A DNA stretch of 12,653 bases from Goniomonas avonlea (taxonomy: Eukaryota; Cryptophyceae; Goniomonadida; Goniomonadaceae). The stretch covers positions 1 through 12,653 of the forward strand of contig QUTJ01031550.1 in assembly GCA_003573635.1 (NCBI GenBank). The letters are read 5' to 3'. Under the pieces are notes generated by a model, which did no database searches, was not told the origin of the DNA, and saw nothing but the letters and a program-made list of their open reading frames with translations. Each line of letters opens with the position of its first letter. The stretch's first letter is position 1. Of the stretch, positions 7,611-12,653 are shown one piece after another. The position numbers and the translations under genes were made by a program.

Positions 7611-7977
7611 GCCAAGATTCCTGTATGTAAAAAACGAGGTGTACGATAACTTGAACAGTACCTACTTTATCTACCCGGACGGGCCGGACCGGGCTCTGTA
7701 GGGTCCGACCCCTACTCCTCCGTATCTATCCGCTGTTTTTGTGATTAGAGATACAGCAACAGCGCCCTCTCACCTTCAATTTAAAACCGAAATGGGATAG
7801 CTTCCGATAGCTTTCCGCTGTTCAGGGCGCTGTTAAGGCAATTTTGGCCCAATTTTTCCTTTCAGCCGATCCAGGGGCTGGATGAGGAGGGTGGGGTTCG
7901 TTTTCTGTTGCGGCAAACGTTCAAGTTGGAGATGGCGAGCACTTCCGAGTGAACAGTTTTTTTTTTTGCGGTGAATA
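7611..7977. promoter_or_regulatory. Bidirectional promoter region with four CGCTGTT motifs
   Basis: These 367 bp separate the divergent start codons of dapF (minus) and the K+ channel (plus). CGCTGTT occurs at 7731-7737, 7816-7822 and 7828-7834, and its complement AACAGCG at 7758-7764, the 7731 and 7758 copies forming an inverted pair. Repeated GATAGCTT/GATAGCTTT lies at about 7797-7814, and GGTCCGACC-type GC-rich elements around 7683-7713. No TATA box is clear. The factor is unknown; a Myb-type AACNG core is possible but is inference. Confidence 0.5.
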
Positions 7978-10900
7978 ATGGCCACCACTGGTGCTCGGGC
8001 TGCCGGAGCTAATCGTGCTGGTCGAGATTTTCGACGCCAGTGGGAATCGTCTGGACTTGCTCGAGAGCGGGCCCGACAGTTTATCGAACATGCAAAACTG
8101 CAGGTGCAACGGCGTGCTCTGTGGAATCAGGCCAACGCGTTGAAGCCGGACCACGACCCACACTCTCCAAGTTTGACACGATTTCGAGCTGCATCGTATG
8201 CAGCTCTTGCCCAGCACAGAGCTCGTGCTTTGATAACTCCACCACCATTACCGAGAGTATCTCGTTTAAAGCGAGCATTCGCGAAGTATAAGTCTAGACT
8301 CCCAGAGATCTACGCCACATTTGAGAATCCAGGGAAAAATTTACTGGTACCAAGTGTTGTGGACCCTGGCTCCTACTCACCAGCCGCAGGCGAAAATTTT
8401 AAATTGTGTTTCTCTTCTCCTCATTGCGCTGTCGACGATAGCGTTTGTTCTCGAGTCACTCCCTGAGCTGGCGATGCACGGACGTGCTTGGTCAGTACTC
8501 TTGCACTCGGACCGGTGCCGTTTTCCCTTACCTTTGTTGATCAGGCATCTAATCGAGGTGATCGTGGTTTCTTTTTTTTCTTGGGAGTACGTTTGTCGGC
8601 TGGTGACCTGCCCAAACCTCAAGGATTTCATTTTCAGTACGTCAATTCCAGCACACATTTTTGGTTGTGATGTGTACTTGCGTTTCCCCTCTCTGGGCCC
8701 CACTCATGACTTCGCAGACCTGCTCAACACGGTGGACATTCTGGCCATCCTCCCATTCTATCTGGAGCTCACCATGGGCAATATGGTCGATGGTCTGACA
8801 GATCTTCGAGTTCTCCGGTCCATCCGTTTATTCCGTGTGTTTCGCGTGTTTAAGATGTCCAAGCATTCCGTGCACTTCACGTTGCTTATGGAAACTCTGC
8901 GGCGGAGTGGGAGTGCGCTGATGGTGCTGGTGTTCATTTTCTTTGTTGGTAAGTCCTTACTGCTTGTCTCCTCAGCTTACCTTTTCCTCCAGTAATTATT
9001 ATCTTTGCTGGTGCGATCTATTTTCTGGAAAAGGGCATGTACGATCCATATGAGGAGAGGTGCGTTGGACAAACGATGTGCGGCACCCGTACACGTCTGT
9101 CTCGGTTGTGAGGCCACAGTCTGAACCACCGGCCGCAGCTTTGTTGACGGGCACATACCACCTGATCCGTTCCAAAGCATTCCCGCAGCGTGCTGGTGGG
9201 CAGTAGTCACGATGACAACCGTCGGGTGCGTTGCCGACTATCGGCTGTTAAGTTTATGAGGCTCCAGCTGTCCGAGGTTTAGCCCCGAGCAATACTGGGT
9301 TGTGGATGGCAGTGTCCATGTCCAAAGGGAGTGTGCTTGTCAAGGCAGCGTGCTATTGTCCGCAAGGCAAGTGTGTTTGTCAGGACAGTGTCTGTTGCAG
9401 TGCTGTTGTCAGCGGCCAGTCTGGTCAATGCACTATGTCAACCTTGGCAGACACAGAGTGCGTGGCAGTCGCGAGCCCGTCAAACTGTCACCCAATCCCT
9501 CTCGCTGTCGTATCGCATCTTGAAACAGTCGTGCTGTGCGTGCAGCAGCGGCCTGTGAACCTTGGCAGACTGCCACCTCTGGACTTAGGTGAGGAGGAGG
9601 GAGGGTGAGGAAGAGGGTGAGGAGGAGGGAGGGGTGAGGAGGAGGGAGGGGTGAGGAGGAGAGGAAGGGGTGAGGACGGCGGCGAGGGAGAGGGAGGGGT
9701 GAGGTGGAGGGTGAGGGGTGAGGTTCAGGGTTTCGGGGACCGTGGGATTTTCATGTTTGAGTCCGTGAGGTTGTCGCCCTCGCAGAACCCTCTGCCATCT
9801 CGGGGGATTGATCCAAACCTGCAGATACGGTGACGCACGTCCTGTCACCGTCCCAGGCAAGCTCATTGCAGGCCTGGGAATGCTCATCGGCATTTTGGTC
9901 GTAGCGCTGCCGGTCACCATTGTGGGCTCCAACTTTTCGGACGTGTACAGGAGCCACAGCTCGCAGACGGAGATGGATTCGGCTCTGGACTGTGTTGACG
10001 AGGAGCTGCGGCAGGATGGATTTCTGGATTTGCTAGACCAGCTCGCTGCTAAGCGACAGGTGCGGACTGGGAGTGGGTGCGAAAGCGAGAGGGAGGGAGA
10101 GAGCGGGAGGGGGGGGGGGTCTGTACTGCTGCTCTCACCCCACCCTGCCTCTCGCTTGAATACTCTGTGTGCGTGTGTGTCTGTCGGTCGGTCGGTCGGT
10201 CTGTCGGTCTGTCTGTCGGTCTCTGTCTGTCTGTCGGTCGGTCTCTGTCTGTCGGTCTGTCGGTCTCTGTCTGTCTCCCCAGGGCACATGTGAGCGGGTT
10301 TGTGGCTCAACTCGCACGTCGTGTTGTCTGATGGTGGTTCTTTTTGGACGTTTCGCAGTTGAGGCTTCCAGGATGTTTCAGGGTGAGGCTTCCAGGGTGA
10401 GGCTTCCAGGGTGAGGTTTTTGGGGAGATAGATCACTCGTTTGAAGAACCATTTTCTCACGACGGCCCCCAGGTGTTGGTGTCGATATTTCTCGAGGTTG
10501 AGCGCAAAGTGGCTGCCACCAGATATAAGGGCAGGCGTCTCACAACGCGACCTTGGACAGTGGCTGAGGAATCCATGCTTGACTCTGTCACGCACAACCT
10601 CGCAAAGTTGGAAGACTTGCTGATGCAAGGGGCCCTCGCTTCTGCTCCGGTATGTGCGCCCGACACCAAAATAGACCTTCCTGAGAACAGAACACGCACT
10701 CTGCGTGCGGCGCTAACTCGTGCCCACAGCGCGGCCACTGCAAGGGTTCGGCCGAGTCAGGGTTTTTGGCAGCGATGCAGAGCAGATTCGGGTTGGCGTT
10801 GGCGCCAGCATCAGCACCCGACGCTGACACGAGTACTGAAGGCTCAGTCGGGGCGCCCCCCCCGCAGCTGCTCTCTCGGTCGAGTGGTCGCCCTGGTCTT

Positions 10901-12536
10901 CCTGGCTCCCGACGGGTGCGGACCACCTCGTCCCCCTCTTGTCACCCCTCCCTCTCTCCCTTCCTCTCTCCCCCTCCTCTCCCCCTCCCTCTCGCATCTC
11001 TCCTCTCTCCTCTCTCTCCCCTCCCTCCTCTCTCCCCTCTCTCCTCTCTCATCTCCCTCTCCATGTATCTCGATCGAGTCGTCTTCCTGGCTCCCGACGG
11101 GTGTGGACCCCTTGCTTGTTTTCTCTCCAGCTCGTCTCCCTTGTCGCTCCCTCCCTCCCTCTCCCTCTCGCCTCTCTCCCCCTTCCCTCCCCCTCCCTTA
11201 TCTCGGTCGAGTCGCCCTGGTCTACCTGGTTCTCGGAGGGTGTGAATCAGCCTATCTCCCTGTCGCTCGCTCCCTCCCTCTCCCTCTCTCCTCTCTCTTC
11301 TCCCGCTCCCTCTCCCCCTCCCTCTCCCTCTATCTCGGTCGAGTGGTCGCCCTGGTCTACCTGGTTCTCGGAGGGTGTGAATCTGCCTATCACCCTGTCG
11401 CTCCATCTCCCTCTCCCTCTCCCTCTCTCCTCCCCCGCCCTCCTCCCTCCTCCCCCTCTCTCTCCCTCTATCTCGTCGAGTAGACGCCCTGTCTTCCTGG
11501 CTCTCGGAGGTGTGGGCTCGACTCCCTCTGTCGCGTCTGTCCTCTCCCCTCTCCCTCTCCCCTCTCCCCTCTCCTCTCCTCTCTCCTGGTTCTCGACGGG
11601 CGGACCCTTCGCTTGTTCTTCTCCAAAGCTCGACTGTCGCTCGCTCGCTCTCTCCCTCTCCCTCTCCTTCTCCTTCTCCCTCTCCCTTTCGCTCTCCCTC
11701 TCCCTCTCCCACTGCCACTCCCTCTCCCTCTCCCTTGCTCCCCAAAGCACACACCTGAGACTCACGACTCCTGCAGCCCTCCCTCGCACCAGAGCCCAGT
11801 CCTCCAGCCAGCGAACTCCCACCCCTGCCAAAACTCCTGTTCAAGCCGCTCAAACCGCCAGGCGTGCCCCTGCCTGGCGGCGAGTCCTGTTCCACGAGCT
11901 TCGACCAGGTTGTTGTTCCGCCTTCGCACTGGGAGAACTCGCCCGTCGACGGAGCTGGTAGGGTGTTACGCTGTAACGACACATAGCTATCCTTTCCCGA
12001 AAGAGCGACGCTGACATCGACGTACCTTCCCGAAGTAGTGATGCCCCCCACCGTCGCCCTCTCTGTCTCCCCCCAGACCGACACCTTAGTACCAGGCATT
12101 TCAGTGCGATATCTGTGTCGTCGAGAGCAAGCATATCTGCCTCGCACTCACTCGCCCGTTCGCTCGCTCACTCCAGCAGCACGCTGCACCAACTCCTTAC
12201 CTTCCCTGTCCGTGACCTTGCCCCCCAGGTGTGGGTGCAGACACAGGCCTTCGGAGCCGGAGCGGTTCCTTACACGGCGCGGGTCTAGACCCCTCCTTCA
12301 GTCCTGCTGGAGCCGCCGGGGTTGTCAACCTGTGTGATGGCAACCTAGTGGTCAAGCGGCGCATGGGCGACACAAGCCCAAGACTGTGTGTCGACTCCTC
12401 GACTCCCAGGGCCAGAGGGCCGGAGGCTGAGCGGGTCGTCTGGGATGGGTCTGATGTCATGTCAGAGGTCAGCGACTCTCTGGACCACACGGTAATCCTT
12501 GGCCAGGCCAACTCGTTGCGCCCTAGAAAGAAATAG
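7978..12536 (+). CDS. Voltage-gated K+ channel, Shab/Kv-type, T1-less (ten exons)
   Basis: Plasma-membrane voltage-gated K+ channel alpha subunit, presumably tetrameric. Exons are 7978-8346, 8390-8636, 8718-8948, 8993-9059, 9139-9225, 9825-10059, 10473-10649, 10730-10915, 11777-11957 and 12229-12536. They total 2088 nt, giving 695 aa and a TAG stop, with all phases agreeing. Domain order: Arg-rich N-terminus (1-110) with no BTB/T1 fold visible; IYATFENPGKNLL leading into S1 (about 124-145); S2 with FFSWEYVCRL (185-194); S3 with TVDILAILPFYLEL (210-223); S4 with five Arg and one Lys at every third position (236-251); S5 (268-293); pore helix PAACWWAVVTM; filter TTVGYGD (331-337); S6 ending LPVTIVGSNF. 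The usual P-x-P hinge is P-V-T here. The C-terminal tail (about 370-695) is low-complexity, Pro-rich in places, ending RPRKK. The filter is split by intron 9226-9824 inside the Gly334 codon. Exons 1-7 and the last are firm; exons 8 and 9 rest on phase, donor and composition. Confidence 0.94.
8491..8544 (+). other. Possible 54-nt intron in the S1-S2 loop
   Basis: G|GTCAGT ... TTGATCAG|G brackets 54 nt with no stop in frame. Removing it joins TGG and CAT codons in phase and shortens the extracellular S1-S2 loop by 18 residues. Related Shab channels have a loop between the two lengths, so family length does not decide. The main channel model keeps it as coding; splicing it out would give 677 aa. 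Confidence 0.45.
9226..9824 (+). other. 599-nt repeat-filled intron splitting the K+ filter
   Basis: The donor is GTCGG|GTGCGTTG and the acceptor CCTGCAG|ATACGG. The exon before ends TMTTV plus two bases of Gly; the exon after begins with the last Gly base and YGD. Inside are diverged copies of GTGTGTTTGTCA-like text (9325-9410), a direct repeat AACCTTGGCAGA (9440-9451 and 9558-9569) and a purine-rich tract. Confidence 0.93.
9588..9725 (+). repeat. G-rich GGTGAGGAGGAGGGA minisatellite
   Basis: Units of about 15 bases resembling GGTGAGGAGGAGGGA repeat through the 3' part of the filter-splitting intron. The sense strand is almost free of pyrimidines other than T and has many GGG/GGGG runs, so G-quadruplexes in DNA or pre-mRNA are possible. 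Each unit also contains GGTGAG, a 5' splice-site look-alike. Confidence 0.8.
10060..10472 (+). other. 413-nt channel intron with simple repeats
   Basis: The donor is CGACAG|GTGCGG and the acceptor GGCCCCCAG|GTGTTG; both flanking exons are phase 0 (LAAKRQ, then VLVSIFLEVERK). It contains a purine block with an 11-base G run (10109-10119), a TCGG/TCTG tetranucleotide array, and three copies of GAGGCTTCCAGG (10361-10372, 10385-10396, 10399-10410). Confidence 0.75.
10165..10276 (+). repeat. TCGG/TCTG tetranucleotide microsatellite
   Basis: Interleaved CTGT and CGGT tetramers run for about 110 bases within the channel intron 10060-10472. They end at a CCCCAG (10277-10282) that looks like a splice acceptor but is followed by no convincing exon. 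The tetramer periodicity keeps several frames open as Asp/Arg/Gln/Thr or Val/Cys/Leu/Ser strings; these are not genes. Confidence 0.85.
10870..11640 (+). repeat. About 135-bp tandem array carrying splice donors
   Basis: A core of about 50 bases (CTCGGTCGAGTGGTCGCC, then CTGGTCTACCTGGTTCTCGG and a GGGTGTG donor-like end) recurs, separated by CCCTCTC-type pyrimidine tracts. Donor-like GT positions fall at 10916, 11101, 11240, 11375 and 11510, with a degenerate sixth copy near 11590-11605; spacings are 185, 139, 135 and 135. The first copy forms the 3' end of exon 8 and its donor; the rest lie in the 861-nt intron 10916-11776. Confidence 0.85.
11641..11745 (+). repeat. CT-rich simple-sequence tract
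   Basis: CTCCCT/TCTCCC repeats fill the end of channel intron 10916-11776, just upstream of the CTCCTGCAG acceptor at 11776. It is a natural extended polypyrimidine tract. On the minus strand it encodes Glu/Arg/Gly strings that I reject as coding. Confidence 0.8.
12077..12103 (+). other. Candidate 27-nt cassette microexon
   Basis: Within channel intron 11958-12228, a strong acceptor (CTGTCTCCCCCCAG at 12076) and a GTGCGATA donor (12104) bracket 27 nt. Inclusion keeps the phase-1 frame and adds nine residues (about DRHLSTRHF) with no stop. The donor matches the GTGCG type used four times in this gene. It is not in the main model. Confidence 0.35.
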
Positions 12537-12653
12537 CAATTTATTGTTGGTGAAAATACGCACGTCGCTGTGGCGGCGTGGTTGCCTTTGTTGTTGTGGG
12601 CCCGGGGGTGGGTGGAGATGTGGGGGGTGGAGCTGTGGGGCTTGGGTGGAATT
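12537..12653. other. Channel 3' flank
   Basis: After the TAG stop, CAATTTATTG follows at once but no exact AATAAA is seen. The remainder is G/T-rich with GGGTGGGTGG and GGGGGGTGG runs. No further gene could be supported before the window ends. Confidence 0.5.

Noticed and set aside
9300-9608. Plus-strand Cys-rich frame resembling EGF-like repeats (CVCQDSVCCS)
   Set aside because: It sits inside the intron splitting the channel filter and arises from TGTGTTTGTCA-type repeats; Cys spacing does not fit EGF.
9585-10628. Minus-strand 347-codon frame
   Set aside because: It is made of repeat-encoded strings (DRQTDRQT, SPPHPSLLL) antisense to channel exons and introns; an artefact of microsatellites.
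10942-12147. Minus-strand 401-codon Arg/Glu/Gly frame and overlapping plus-strand Pro/Ser/Leu frames
   Set aside because: CT/GA simple repeats without stops keep all these frames open, and they fall inside channel introns. Only 11777-11957 in this area has phase-matched splice sites and non-repetitive content.

Overview
The window is nuclear DNA from a free-living unicellular eukaryote. It contains five protein genes packed head-to-tail, divergently and convergently, and four of them are broken by many short spliceosomal introns (mostly 40-55 nt, with a frequent GTGCG 5' splice site). No bacterial operon, rRNA, tRNA, CRISPR array or recognisable transposon was seen. The gene mix is an animal-type Shab/Kv potassium channel, a B3GALT6-like GT31 galactosyltransferase, a U-box E3 ligase and a diaminopimelate epimerase of lysine synthesis. 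This suits a unicellular relative of animals such as a choanoflagellate, but the lineage is an inference and I cannot fix it from the sequence alone.

Layout. Bases 1-1403 hold GC-rich and TG-rich degenerate repeats and no convincing gene. On the minus strand, 2835-1404 encodes a small U-box protein (five exons, 161 aa) whose last intron is a degenerate minisatellite. Also on the minus strand, 4961-2931 encodes an unrecognised protein of about 470-480 aa with a C-terminal beta-sandwich resembling the pre-peptidase C-terminal (PPC) fold and a poly-Ala/Gly-Ser tail; one more coding exon may lie further upstream. On the plus strand, 5293-6243 is the intronless GT31 galactosyltransferase. Converging on it, 7610-6484 (minus) is diaminopimelate epimerase, 301 aa from six exons, with both catalytic cysteines. 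Divergent from that, 7978-12536 (plus) is a voltage-gated K+ channel of ten exons, about 695 aa, with S1-S6, a full S4 charge series and a TTVGYGD filter but no visible T1 domain. Its later introns are large and built almost entirely of strand-asymmetric simple repeats and minisatellites.

The genes do not form one pathway. The shared themes are compactness and intron biology: very small introns, a GC-AG intron, several introns that are multiples of three without stops, an intronic tandem array copied from an exon end with its splice donor, and a selectivity filter split by a repeat-filled intron. All exon models were assembled by eye from splice consensus, reading phase and family motifs. The dapF, channel, GT31 and U-box models each close in frame to a stop codon. 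The PPC-like gene is less certain at both ends. I did not find a clear new multi-gene system.
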